64,000 bases of DNA from Spirochaetales bacterium. Lineage in GTDB: Bacteria; Spirochaetota; Spirochaetia; SZUA-6; RPPD01. Below the pieces are notes generated by a model. That model was not told the origin of the DNA, did no database searches, and worked only from the letters and a program-made list of their open reading frames with translations. A program made the translations under genes and the position numbers. Shown here piece after piece: positions 26,342 to 35,889 of this stretch. The stretch is taken from assembly GCA_016929065.1 (NCBI GenBank), contig JAFGJO010000055.1, positions 64,401-128,400 on the forward strand, read 5' to 3'. Position 1 is the stretch's first letter. Each line of letters starts with the position of its first letter.

Positions 26342-27271
26342 CTATAACGAGAGTTTGTCTTCGGCCTCGATACGGTCAAACTCGCCTTCGAGTTCTTCAA
26401 ATGCGGTAATAAACGAAGTGACATCGCTTTTTGCGTTAAACAGATTTTCGTGGGTTTCCTGATTCTGCGCCACTTCCTGTTTTGCGGCTGTCTCATCAAC
26501 CGGGGAAACGTCGTTGATTGCAAGTTTTGCCTGTCGCGCGGTAAGCCCCTCATAAAACCGGTCGCATACCGCCAGTGCCTGTTTGAGGCTTTTTAAGGCG
26601 GCTTTTCCGTCGGGCGTTTTTGACAGGGTGTTTTCTGTGTACGTTGTTTTTAATTGTTCCCCGGCCTGGATGGCTTTTTTCAGGGCTTCCATACGCTTGA
26701 TACAACCCTGATAATCGAGTTTTGTCCATTCGGCCTCTATGGGTTCAAGCGAGTTTTTCCAGCGGATAATTTCAATTTTCCACAATTCCACCTCGTATCG
26801 GCCCCTGTATTTCATAAGGAGCTGCTCCGCGTTGTCGATAAGCAGGGACATGGATTTCATTTTATCAGTTTTTTTTCCTTCCTTTATATTGTTGCGTACA
26901 ATATTGAGTTTTTCATTACGGGAGGTAATTTCCTGAATGCGGCTGTGAATATTTGTTTCATCGCTTTTCAGGTAATTTTTCGCGGTGATTTTCTCTTTTT
27001 TCATCTGTTTGTCAAGGATTGAACCAATGATAAACAACACAGAGGAAACTGAACAGAGAGTGATAAAAAATGTGAGCGGATTGACCTTATAGACAGGAGA
27101 GATAAGGGTGAACAGAAAGATAATCAAAAAAATGGAGAGATTGAGAAACACGAGGAAGATTTTCCAAAACGGCCCGAACGGTTTTAAAGGATCACGGTGT
27201 CCGCAATTGGGGCATATTCGTTCGGTGGTCTGAAGCCAGAATCCGCAGAATCGGCATTGTAAAAAATTCAC
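26342..27271 (-). CDS. Membrane protein with N-terminal zinc ribbon
   Basis: The protein has 309 residues. The first 25 residues hold two CxxC pairs (CRFC, CPNC), a rubredoxin-like zinc ribbon. Two transmembrane helices (about 35-90) follow, then a long Lys/Glu-rich, coiled-coil-like region of about 200 residues. A GTG start at 27271 with GGGGAGAG upstream is used. No family is recognised. It may share an operon with the next minus-strand gene. Confidence 0.65.
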   Translation of the reverse strand: MNFLQCRFCGFWLQTTERICPNCGHRDPLKPFGPFWKIFLVFLNLSIFLIIFLFTLISPVYKVNPLTFFITLCSVSSVLFIIGSILDKQMKKEKITAKNYLKSDETNIHSRIQEITSRNEKLNIVRNNIKEGKKTDKMKSMSLLIDNAEQLLMKYRGRYEVELWKIEIIRWKNSLEPIEAEWTKLDYQGCIKRMEALKKAIQAGEQLKTTYTENTLSKTPDGKAALKSLKQALAVCDRFYEGLTARQAKLAINDVSPVDETAAKQEVAQNQETHENLFNAKSDVTSFITAFEELEGEFDRIEAEDKLSL

Positions 27272-27356
27272 ATCACTCTCCCCGCTGTTTGCTTTCTATA
27301 GTGATAATATTTTTCACAAAATTGTCAAGACAGTATCCTTATGTTGTATTGTTTCA

Positions 27357-28253
27357 CTATCCCATCCCCTTCTGAATCCGTGAAATGACCAACATCACCG
27401 CAAAGAGAATGATCATGGCTAATCCAATAATGACCAGGGCCATCATCAGATCAAATCCCGTATCTGCTCCGTATTCAAAGAGCCGCACGTTTCCGGCAAG
27501 CGGCATTGACAGCTCGTTTGTGTAATAATCTTTAATGTCGGATTCCAGCCCCTCCCATAAAACATTTCGCAGAACCAGATTGAGATGTTCCTGATTGGCG
27601 AGACCGGCAAGGTCTGATTCACTCATGGGCGGTGTTTTTATCACTGCATAAACGGGATCGCCGGGAGACCAGTCGGCCGGTACATATGCAATAAAGTTGT
27701 CATTTGTTGTTTCGTCATATGCATACACCTCAAGATAGAGGTACCCTCCGGAGAGAACCACATTGCGGGAAGCTGTTTTGCACTCATCCCGGCATAATGC
27801 AATATCGACAGTTTCCCTGCCTGAATCCAGGCCGTGAAGGATGGCGGGCAGAAAAAAGACCGAGAAAAGGGCAATGACTACAATAAACACAATGAGCGGG
27901 GTTATGGAGCCCACGTTCACTGCTTTCATCAGCTTGTGCGCTTCTTTTTCGGGCATGGAACGGATATCCGCTCCCGGTTTGCATGCTGCAATTGCATCCA
28001 CAGTTTTTTTAAACCCGGGATCACCGAAATTACTGCTGAACCGGAACAATTTCGACTTTCCAGCATCAGTTTCGTATACAATAATACACTCGTTGGTTAT
28101 TTCCCGAATATGATGACTGTACAGATACGTTATTTTATTGAGTTCAATTTTTTTCGTGCTTAATCCCTGTTTTATGGTGCAATAAATCCCGTCAACAACA
28201 ACTGCTACCTTTATCGTCATGAGCTCAAACTGAAATTCCTGTACTGCCATCAT
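27357..28253 (-). CDS. Hypothetical membrane protein
   Basis: The protein has 298 residues. The first 110 residues look like a cytoplasmic PH-like domain (SKLFRFSSNFG onwards). A transmembrane helix (about 117-138), an extracytoplasmic domain of about 130 residues with the Cys pair CRDEC, and a second helix (about 268-292) follow. GGGGG precedes the ATG pair. Family and role are unknown. Confidence 0.6.
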   Translation of the reverse strand: MMAVQEFQFELMTIKVAVVVDGIYCTIKQGLSTKKIELNKITYLYSHHIREITNECIIVYETDAGKSKLFRFSSNFGDPGFKKTVDAIAACKPGADIRSMPEKEAHKLMKAVNVGSITPLIVFIVVIALFSVFFLPAILHGLDSGRETVDIALCRDECKTASRNVVLSGGYLYLEVYAYDETTNDNFIAYVPADWSPGDPVYAVIKTPPMSESDLAGLANQEHLNLVLRNVLWEGLESDIKDYYTNELSMPLAGNVRLFEYGADTGFDLMMALVIIGLAMIILFAVMLVISRIQKGMG

Positions 28254-28343
28254 TTTCCCCCTTTTTTCACTGGACGGAATGTATTATAAACGAAAAAACC
28301 GATTGGTACAGAACATTTTTAAAGGGAACTTGAAATTCTGGAA

Positions 28344-29942
28344 TCAGAGACGGGAGAATACGATTCGGCCGCCGGTAACCGTCATAATTGTTTCTATGGT
28401 GCGGATATTTGCAGGAGCTGTTTTGAAAATATTGTCAGAAAGTACAATAAAATCGGCGAGCATGCCCTTTTTGAGCATTCCTTTGATTTTCTCCGTCCCC
28501 TCTGCGTATGCAGAGCCGGTTGTATATGCCCTGACTGCTTCCATAACGGAAACAGCTTCGGCTGTATCATAATGTCCGTTCTTGTGGATGCCTTTCCGGG
28601 TCACAGCCGCCTGGATGGCGGTGAAAGGGGAATATTCAATTTCACCGGGAAAATCCGATCCAAACGAAAGCGCAACACCTGCCGTGAGTAAAGATTTAAA
28701 CGGATAAAGCAGGGGAAACCGTGAGTCGCCGAACATGGCCCTGTCCCTTTGTGGCTGTGAGAGTCCTGTGGGCTGGGCTGCCACACACATGCCCATGGCC
28801 TTGATGCGGGGCATGTCTTTTTTTTGGATGATCTGTGCATGTTCAAGCCGAATTCTCATATTTTTTATCTGCGGGTAAATTCCCGCTGTTTTTTCAACTG
28901 CATCAATAACGCTCGAAACTGCCTTGTCGCCGATTGCATGAAATGCCAGCTGACGGTGTTTTTTTGCCGCTGTCTGCAGCACTTTTTCAAGTTCCTTTGT
29001 CCCCATAACCGAAATGCCGGTGTTTCCCGGTTCGTTTTCATACGGTTCATGCAGCAGGGCGGTGTGGGGCGAAAACGCACCGTCAACAATGTACTTCCAC
29101 GGGCCTTTCCGTATCCAATGCATGTCCCACGGGCAGAAATCCATGGATTTTGCGAGCAATGGATACGGGCCGTACGGCCAGCAGGTAAAACGCACCGGGA
29201 GCGTGCCCTTGTGGTGAAGATTTGCCAAAAGCCATGGGGAAAACGGCTGCCAGGTATTGTCCTGCACCGAGGTAATCCCCTTTTCCGAGAGAAGGGCAAG
29301 CGATGTTTGCAGCAGTTTTTTATGGAGCGGAAGGTTGAGCACCCGAGCAAGCAGTTCATTGCGGCGGTGCTTGTACACAACCGTGCCCCGGATTATGCCG
29401 GTTGGATGCCCGTTTCCGTTTCGTTCTACTTTCAAACCAGTGTCATCATATTGGGGGATGGAGGAAACTTTGAGTTTCTTCAGCATACAGCTGTTTACCC
29501 AGGCGGCATGCCCGGAATACTGGCGGAGAATTACGGGATTACGGGGAAAGGCGGCATCAAGAACCTCTTTATTGGGGTTCGGACAGTCGGTATAGTCCCA
29601 GGCAAACCCCATCAAGGTTTTTCCAGGCCTTGCATTTTTATAGAACGATTTCAGCAATCCAATAATTTCATCGGGATTTTTTCCAAATAATAACGGAAAG
29701 CGGAAAAAATTGCCCATACTGAGAGCATGGAGGTGATTGTCGTTAAATCCGGGGATGATAACCCGTTTTTCTGCATCGATACATACGGTATCAGCTTCGC
29801 GAAACAGGAGTGCCTGCTCTGTGCTGCCGATATACTCAATTTTTCCCCTTCGGCAGACTATCGCTTCGGCAGCAGGATGTTCAGCATCCATGGTGACAAT
29901 GTCGGCGTTAAAGACAATCATGGAGGGGGGTATTGGCGTCAT
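28344..29942 (-). CDS. YtcJ-like metal-dependent amidohydrolase
   Basis: The protein has 532 residues. It has an amidohydrolase TIM barrel with DNHLH as the first metal motif, FHAIGDKAV, LEHAQ and GSDFP, and a C-terminal LKKGMLADFIVL strand closing the small beta-domain. It most resembles the YtcJ/TRZ-type subgroup with broad amide/urea-like substrates. It starts 9 bases after the STAS gene ends, so they may be coupled. Substrate unknown. Confidence 0.85.
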   Translation of the reverse strand: MTPIPPSMIVFNADIVTMDAEHPAAEAIVCRRGKIEYIGSTEQALLFREADTVCIDAEKRVIIPGFNDNHLHALSMGNFFRFPLLFGKNPDEIIGLLKSFYKNARPGKTLMGFAWDYTDCPNPNKEVLDAAFPRNPVILRQYSGHAAWVNSCMLKKLKVSSIPQYDDTGLKVERNGNGHPTGIIRGTVVYKHRRNELLARVLNLPLHKKLLQTSLALLSEKGITSVQDNTWQPFSPWLLANLHHKGTLPVRFTCWPYGPYPLLAKSMDFCPWDMHWIRKGPWKYIVDGAFSPHTALLHEPYENEPGNTGISVMGTKELEKVLQTAAKKHRQLAFHAIGDKAVSSVIDAVEKTAGIYPQIKNMRIRLEHAQIIQKKDMPRIKAMGMCVAAQPTGLSQPQRDRAMFGDSRFPLLYPFKSLLTAGVALSFGSDFPGEIEYSPFTAIQAAVTRKGIHKNGHYDTAEAVSVMEAVRAYTTGSAYAEGTEKIKGMLKKGMLADFIVLSDNIFKTAPANIRTIETIMTVTGGRIVFSRL

Positions 29943-29951
29943 GGAAACACC

Positions 29952-30317
29952 CTACGTAATTTGTTTTATTTCAATGACTGCTTCATCAATACTGGTACAT
30001 TGAGGGATAAGCGAAACCACTCCGGAAAGCTGGATAATTTTTCGTATATTTCCCGGAATGTTGACAAATCGTATCCGGGTCTGGTTGTTGTTGTACATTG
30101 AGGAGAGGGTGATCAAAGCCCCGATGCCGCTTGAATCAATATACATGGTCTCGTTTAAATCGACAATAAAATGTGAAGATTTTTTACTTGCCAGCTCCAG
30201 GAGGTGCTTTTTCAGGCGTTCGGCACTGTAGATGTTTATTTTCCCGCCCACCTTTACATGGGTAATGCCGTCGGTGCGGTGTTCGGTGGAAAGGCGGATG
30301 TTGGTTGAAGAAATCAT
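29952..30317 (-). CDS. STAS-domain anti-sigma factor antagonist-like protein
   Basis: The protein has 121 residues and is a single STAS domain. MYIDSSGIGAL contains the phosphorylatable Ser seen in SpoIIAA/RsbV-type antagonists, and an N-terminal strand HVKVGGKINIYSAERL is typical. It would be switched by a kinase (anti-sigma factor) and a PP2C phosphatase. Neither lies in the window. Confidence 0.85.
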   Translation of the reverse strand: MISSTNIRLSTEHRTDGITHVKVGGKINIYSAERLKKHLLELASKKSSHFIVDLNETMYIDSSGIGALITLSSMYNNNQTRIRFVNIPGNIRKIIQLSGVVSLIPQCTSIDEAVIEIKQIT

Positions 30318-30733
30318 ATATTTCTGCCTCGTGCGTCCATTTATTTAAATTATTATTCTCAAATAAAATACTGCTGCAAAGCAGTATTTACAGCCTTAAC
30401 AATTAATAATAAATATATTTACCATGTGCAAGCAAGAAAAAAATATGAAAAAAAAGTGAAATCCTGTTTCTTGTATAGCAGTATATCTATATAGTAACAA
30501 TATAATTTTTTTTAAAAAAGTATTGTTTTTGATGAAAAAATGGTGTAGATTAACAATGTATTTAAAAATCAAATATATCTACAACGTCCAATCTATTAAA
30601 TTTACAATAAAAAATTGTTTGAAATTTGTGTATAAAGTTTTAAACTATACAGGGGTGCATGAGCAAAGAAGCTGAGTGAAGAATAAAGTGTAGATTATAA
30701 CGTCGGAAACACTATTTTATACGGAGGTAGACT
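30318..30733. other. AT-rich intergenic region with no gene
   Basis: These 416 bases are unusually A+T-rich compared with the neighbouring coding regions. No gene or tRNA is visible on either strand. A weak promoter candidate (TTGAAA at 30619-30624, 16 bp, TAAACT at 30641-30646) precedes the secreted subunit gene. The region separates the minus-strand STAS gene from the plus-strand surface-protein cluster and probably carries both promoters. Confidence 0.5.
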
Positions 30734-31264
30734 ATGAAGCGTCTATTGTTATCATTAATTGTTTTATTTGCTTTTGGCGGATTTCTTTTTGCGCAGGATA
30801 CAGCGTCTCATGAGGTGCAATTGACTGTCGCTGAGGTATGTCTTATCGATCTCAATGATCCTGCACTAATCACTCTGGAAACAACAATACCGGCCAACGG
30901 CGGTGAAGATCCGGCAGGCGAAAGCAATACTGACAAATATCTGCAGTACACATCGCTTGTTCCGTCAGGACAAACCAGGGCAATCTCGATTGCCTGGGAT
31001 GTTGCTGATTCCGCTCCGGCGGGGACCGCGCTTCTTCTGGAAGCAATCGCTGTTCCTGCAAACTGCGGCACCGCGGCAGGTCAAATCACCGTGTCCAGTT
31101 CCGGGCAGAATCTAATCACAGGAATCGGCAGCTGTGCGACCGGCACGGGTGCAACCACCGGTGCACAGCTCCAGTATGACCTGTCGATTACCGATGTCAC
31201 CCAGCTGAATGTCGGCGATACCAGCACAGTGACAATTTATTTCACTCTGACGACAGCATCGTAA
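30734..31264 (+). CDS. Secreted subunit-like protein (candidate fibre or surface-layer component)
   Basis: The protein has 176 residues with a signal peptide ending near FLFAQ. The mature part is Thr/Ser/Ala-rich beta-sandwich sequence with a Cys in VAEVCLID, a further Cys in NCGTAAG, and the block LITGIGSCATGTG followed by QLQYDLSITD. I recall similar GIGSC-type secreted proteins in Bacteroidetes gene clusters beside chaperone-like and usher-like proteins; that recall is not proof. Strong GGAGG before the ATG and a terminator directly after the gene suggest it is the most highly expressed product of the cluster. Confidence 0.6.
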   Translation: MKRLLLSLIVLFAFGGFLFAQDTASHEVQLTVAEVCLIDLNDPALITLETTIPANGGEDPAGESNTDKYLQYTSLVPSGQTRAISIAWDVADSAPAGTALLLEAIAVPANCGTAAGQITVSSSGQNLITGIGSCATGTGATTGAQLQYDLSITDVTQLNVGDTSTVTIYFTLTTAS

Positions 31265-31274
31265 CCCCCTTTAC

Positions 31275-31309
31275 CAAAGAGGAGGGCAGCAATGTCCTCC
31301 TCTTTTTTT
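31275..31309 (+). terminator. Terminator or attenuator between the two small secreted-subunit genes
   Basis: Stem AGAGGAGG/CCTCCTCT (31278-31285 with 31296-31303), extendable by flanking A/T pairs and with a 10-nt loop, is followed by seven T. The downstream gene starts at 31347 with its own GGAGG, so partial read-through would give a large first-gene excess. Confidence 0.8.
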
Positions 31310-31346
31310 CACTCTGCCGGTGGACAGGGTGCAGCGGAGGCAACAC

Positions 31347-31844
31347 ATGAAGCGTGTTTTTTCATTCATCAGACATTCCCTGATTGTACTTCTTGTGTTT
31401 TGTGTGGTATCTTCTGCATTTTCTGCGCCGAAAATATCCATAAAGGTGCAGATCGCGGGCGGCGGATGGACTGTTGATCTTGATGAGACAAATCTTTCCG
31501 GTGGCGCGGGATCAGATTTTGTCTCGCCGATAGAAAGTGCAAGCGATCTGATTGATGTGGACGTGACCAAACCGGCGAACGGCTGGCAGGTGTCCATTAT
31601 GCGGACCGATAGTGTCTGGAATTCAAACATCAGAATATATGCGCGACGGACAACTGACGGGAGCGGGACGGGAACAATTGCCGACGGGACTACGTATCAG
31701 GAGATTACCACGAGTGACTGGTATTTTTTTTCCGGCACGCTGGATAGATCCGGTTTGAAAATACAGCTTTCTCTGGACGTCGACGCCTCAATTGGTGTGG
31801 ATAATTTTTCTACTACATTATATTACACGGCGACCGAAATTTAG
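31347..31844 (+). CDS. Second small secreted subunit-like protein
   Basis: The protein has 165 residues with a signal peptide ending near AFSA. The mature part is beta-rich (ISIKVQIAGGGWTVDL, QLSLDVDASI, LYYTATEI) and has no Cys after the signal region. Role inferred from its place between the major subunit-like gene and the chaperone-like gene: a minor or tip subunit. ATG 31347 has GGAGG 7 bases upstream. Confidence 0.55.
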   Translation: MKRVFSFIRHSLIVLLVFCVVSSAFSAPKISIKVQIAGGGWTVDLDETNLSGGAGSDFVSPIESASDLIDVDVTKPANGWQVSIMRTDSVWNSNIRIYARRTTDGSGTGTIADGTTYQEITTSDWYFFSGTLDRSGLKIQLSLDVDASIGVDNFSTTLYYTATEI

Positions 31845-31857
31845 ACAGGAGACACAA

Positions 31858-32670
31858 ATGAAGGACCGTTCTGCCTTTTTACTGACATTTGCTTTTTTTC
31901 TGCTTGCTCCTGTCCTGCTTAATGCGAATATTATTGTAAAAAACGGGCTTACCCATGAAAATGAGGCCGCATCCGGGGAGTACTATGAGGGATCGCTTGA
32001 ACTCCAGAACGATGCCGACATCCCCCAGGAAGTAAAAATTTATCAGGCAGATTATTTTTTCTATGCTGACGGGAGAATTCTCTATACCGATCCGGGGAAG
32101 CTTGAGCGCTCAAATGCGCACTGGATAACCTTTTCCCCGAAACGTCTGACCATCCCGCCGAAAGAGGAGATTTCGGTCCGTTTTTCGGTAAAGGTTCCCG
32201 CAGACAAGATGCTTTCCGGCAGTTACTGGAGTGTTTTTATGGTTGAGGGAATCCCCGATGAGAGTCCTGAATCCACAAAATTCAAACCGCAAGAGTCGGG
32301 GCTTGGCGTACGGCAGGTCTTTCGCTATGCCATCCAGATTGTCACTCAAATTGGCGCTGTCGGGAAAAAATCCGTTCAGTTTCAGGAAACAAAACTGCTC
32401 AAGCAGGGTGTGGAGCAGTTTTTGCGTCTTGATATCAAGAACAATGGTAAATGGTGGCTGCGGGCAACAGTTTGGGCTGAACTTTATGACCAAAACGGAA
32501 ATTTTGTCGGGAAATACGAGGCGGCGCCGCTAAGGCTGTACCCCGAGACATCGGGCCGGTTTGCCATTCCCCTCAGTGATGTTCCCAATAACACTTACAA
32601 AGCCCTGATTATCGTCGACTGCGGCGGTGAGGATATTTATGGAGCGAACCTGAATCTGATAATTAAATGA
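31858..32670 (+). CDS. Periplasmic Ig-fold chaperone candidate
   Basis: The protein has 270 residues with a signal peptide ending near LLNA. The mature protein reads as two Ig/fibronectin-like beta-domains: domain 1 with [32 protein letters not shown] and [15 protein letters not shown]; domain 2 with [23 protein letters not shown]. The layout (two Ig-like domains, no C-terminal membrane anchor, beside subunit-like genes and an usher-like barrel) recalls PapD/FimC-type chaperones, but the classical PapD signature is not evident. AGGAG precedes ATG 31858. Its TGA overlaps the ATG of the next gene (ATGA). Confidence 0.6.
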   Translation: MKDRSAFLLTFAFFLLAPVLLNANIIVKNGLTHENEAASGEYYEGSLELQNDADIPQEVKIYQADYFFYADGRILYTDPGKLERSNAHWITFSPKRLTIPPKEEISVRFSVKVPADKMLSGSYWSVFMVEGIPDESPESTKFKPQESGLGVRQVFRYAIQIVTQIGAVGKKSVQFQETKLLKQGVEQFLRLDIKNNGKWWLRATVWAELYDQNGNFVGKYEAAPLRLYPETSGRFAIPLSDVPNNTYKALIIVDCGGEDIYGANLNLIIK

Positions 32671-35600
32671 AACAGTTTTTTTTTGTCTGCTGCTTTTCAT
32701 CATCTCGTATTCTGCCTGGACTCAGGACAGCGGAATCTTTCTATCCCGAAAAGGGCCTCCGGTCGTGGAAGTCAGGTCACGCGCAAATGTCTCGACAGCT
32801 TTTTTTATTACAAACCGACGGTCATGGTCCCGTTCTTTTGAGCAGCAACTTCTGCTTCCTGAGGGATGGAAAATTGTCAGTCCCCTGTTTCAGCTGACCG
32901 TCCCTCCCGGATCATCAGAGCTTTTTATTACTCATTTTCTTGTACCGGAAGGAGCGGCTGCGGGAGATTACCCGGTTGTCTATAAAGTTGCCGATACAAA
33001 TAATGCTGCGCTGGCAGAAACATTGTCCTTTGTTGTACGGGTACTTCCCTTTCCAAAACTGGAAATAAAGGTATTAAAAATTCCGGATTATGTTGTCGGC
33101 GGGGATTCCTATAGTATCGAGTATGTGGTGCAGAATACGGGGAATACAGCACTTGACAGCTTCTTTTTTGTTAAAAATACCGGGAATTACAATGTCGCGT
33201 TTGTTTCGCCGGAGTTTCCTTCGAGCGGGCATCAACTGATGCTGGCTCCTGGCGAACAAGTGACACTTGTTATTACAATTAAAACGACGGCGGGTATCCG
33301 ACGAACCTTTAATCACAGTGTGACGCTGTATGCGGAATGCCGTCTGCCCGGGGGCGGGGAGGTGGTAACCGGCACCAGAGAGGTCAGCAGGGTGGAATTA
33401 ATTCCGTTAATTACACAGGAGAGTTCCATCATGCACACGATTCCGCTCCAGCTGTCTGTCAAAGGTCTGGTCGATTATCTGGATGATACCTGGGTGGCAG
33501 GCAGTGAGGCCGAGATACGGGCTAAGGGAACCCTGGACGAAAACAAGGCGCATGCGGTCGAGCTTTTTCTGAAGAAGCGGATAGATAACGGCAATGACCT
33601 GCTCTTTCATCAGAACGACCGATACAGTGCGGAGTATACCTCGTCATTACTCAATATTAAGGCGGGAGATCACGGCTGGGAACTCTCCCCGCTGCTCGAT
33701 AGCTACCGTTTTGCGCGGGGCATCGGGGGATCGGTATTCCTGAATCCGGTTTATTTCGGGGGGTATTATTATCAGGATATCTGGTCGTTCGACGCCCGTC
33801 AGAACATAGCAGGATATATTGATTATCTGTTCGAAAACAAAGCGTACCCCCGCGGATACAACTACCGGGTCGGGTTGAATGTGATGAGCCCGTTCCAGGA
33901 CAATGTTCTCTTCAGTCTTGAACAGGAATTCCTGCCGCTTACAAATATCCGGCTTCTGCTTGATCTGGGCGGTGAAACAGAAAGCGACGGCTCCTTTTCC
34001 AAAGCCGGATTTTTTGAGGGGACAGGAGACCACGGCTGGCTCCAGTACCGGCTTACCGGGATTTATGCTGATCCTGATTTTGACGGGTATTATCGGGACC
34101 GGTATCAGGTTTCCGGCAACGCGACTGCGAGGTTTCTTGAAGAACGATTGACACTAAGTGCCCGGCTATCACTTGTTGAAAACAATCTTCTCAACGATAC
34201 GGAACGGTCGACTGCTCAGCGAAAGTTCACCGCACAACTCGGAGGGAGATATCTTTTTACGGATATAAAGATGAATCTCCAGGGAACGTACCAGTTTGTG
34301 AATACGTTCGACAAATTTCCCGCTCATGAATATGATACGTTCGAAAACAGTCTGCGGCTGATTGCCCGGTTTCCGATTGATATTTTTTCATTCTCGCTGA
34401 TTACCTTTTTTGCAGTCAAATATGATATCGCCGATTATTCTTCAACTTTTTATCATAAATATCATGCGGATGTGGATTTTCCCCTTTTCGCGACGATGAA
34501 CCTGCATCTGCTGGCATATTATGACGGGACGGTTGAGGCGGAAGACGACATCAGCCACCGCTTCGGATTCGGCGCAGGTGCCCATATCAGCCTTGACCGG
34601 TTTCGTATTAATGCTGACATAAAGAACAGTTATCTGTTTGTTACCCAGGAATACCGCTGGATTTCGCTGGATTTCGCTGCGGGGCTGACATATACCTTGC
34701 CAAACCGGCACAGTATTTCGAGCTCGCTGTCTTACGTGATGGTAAACTCCATTCAGGGCTTTTACCATACCTTCTCGTTCTGGCTCAAATATACCGCTCC
34801 TTTGGACATACCTGTCAGCCCCAAAGATACCGCAGTCATTGTGAAGGGCCGAATTTATGACGAGTCGACCGGGCAGGGACGGCCCGGTGTCATTCTCCGT
34901 GTTAACGGCGCCGCGACGATGACCGATATGAACGGCAATTATGCGTTTTATCTTGCCAGTGCGGGTCAGTATTATCTTCACATCGACCGGTCCCGTCTGG
35001 GTGAGTCCATGATACCCAACAAACAGATGCCGGTGCTGATTAATTCGGTGAAGGGGACTGTCTATGTAGAAGATTTCGGGCTTATCCGGGCGGCCTCCGT
35101 TACAGGACATGCTGCTGTCTATGAACCGGTTACCAAAGGAACCATCGCTCTGCAGGAAAAAGACGGGACCGGTCTTGCCTATAAGCGTACAGCCGGTCTC
35201 CCCAATCAGCTGCTTGAGATATCGGATGGAAAGGATGTCCAGCGGCTGCTGACGGATGTGAATGGTGATTTCAAATTTGAGGAAGTGCGTCCGGGGAAAT
35301 GGACCCTGAAAGTACTCGGCGGTAAAATCCCGCAATATTATCATTTTGAGGTTGATGAGTATGAATTTATTGTAACGCCGGGCGAGACAGAGGAATTTAT
35401 CTTCCGGGTGGTCCCGGATAAGCGGGAGATAAGATTTGTGGAAACTACAGAGACAGTAACACTTGATCCGGCCACTCCGACGCTCGATACGTTCGGTGAG
35501 ATTACCATACAGACTGAAGAAATTACGGATAAACCTCCCCGGCCGACACCAACGCCAACGCCAACGCCGACACCAACACCAACGCCAACACCAACACCAA

Positions 35601-35809
35601 CACCAACACCAACACCAACACCGACACCAACACCAACACCAACACCAACACCGACACCGACACCGACACCAACGCCAACGCCAACGCCAACGCCAACGCC
35701 AACGCCAACGCCAACGCCAACGCCAACGCCAACGCCAACACCAACACCAACCCCCAAACCAACACCGGCGCCGCTGCCGACACCGCGGCCAACACCCCGG
35801 CCATATTAA
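32667..35809 (+). CDS. Usher-like outer-membrane barrel protein, out of frame with its own signal peptide by one base
   Basis: Translation from ATG 32667, which overlaps the upstream stop, yields a signal peptide only if one base is added to (or two removed from) the run of nine T at 32676-32684; then [20 protein letters not shown] runs on into the 1014-residue frame. As sequenced, ATG 32667 ends after 76 residues at 32897, while the long frame opens at GTG 32765 without a signal. The protein has NEW3/CARDB-like Ig domains (about the first 200 residues), a large beta-barrel region with [18 protein letters not shown], two transthyretin/carboxypeptidase-regulatory-like domains ([31 protein letters not shown]), and a terminal Thr-Pro repeat. 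Read as the exporter of the neighbouring subunits, by analogy with ushers. Confidence 0.75.
32676..32684 (+). repeat. T9 homopolymer in the usher-like signal peptide
   Basis: Nine consecutive T lie seven bases after the ATG (bases 10-18 of the coding region). Ten T (or seven) would join the signal peptide to the main frame; nine T puts them out of frame. Such tracts change length by slippage during replication or transcription. Confidence 0.9.
35545..35751 (+). repeat. Hexanucleotide repeat encoding about 34 Thr-Pro dipeptides
   Basis: A run of 6-bp units (CCAACG, CCAACA, CCGACA variants) encodes alternating Pro and Thr, ending in mixed Lys-Pro, Arg-Pro and Ala-Pro units to the stop. The array sits at the C-terminus of the usher-like protein, is probably extended and exposed, and is prone to copy-number change. 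Thr-Pro-rich linkers are classic O-mannosylation substrates of bacterial PMT enzymes. Confidence 0.9.
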
Positions 35810-35889
35810 AAAATGGAGGAAAGGAAAAATGCATGCAATTAATGGAAAAAACCATATACTATATAGCGAAGAGCATGAGGAGGTCGAAA

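Noticed and set aside
32667-32897. Separate 76-residue gene
   Set aside because: It is the out-of-frame continuation of the usher-like signal peptide; the sequence after the T run is not protein-like.
34442-35344. Long minus-strand open frame of 300 codons
   Set aside because: It lies wholly within the usher-like coding region and shows no family.
35545-35751. CRISPR-like array
   Set aside because: The repeats are 6-bp units in a coding frame with no spacers.
35341-35757. Minus-strand frame encoding Val-Gly repeats
   Set aside because: It is the antisense shadow of the Thr-Pro repeat; no ribosome site or family.
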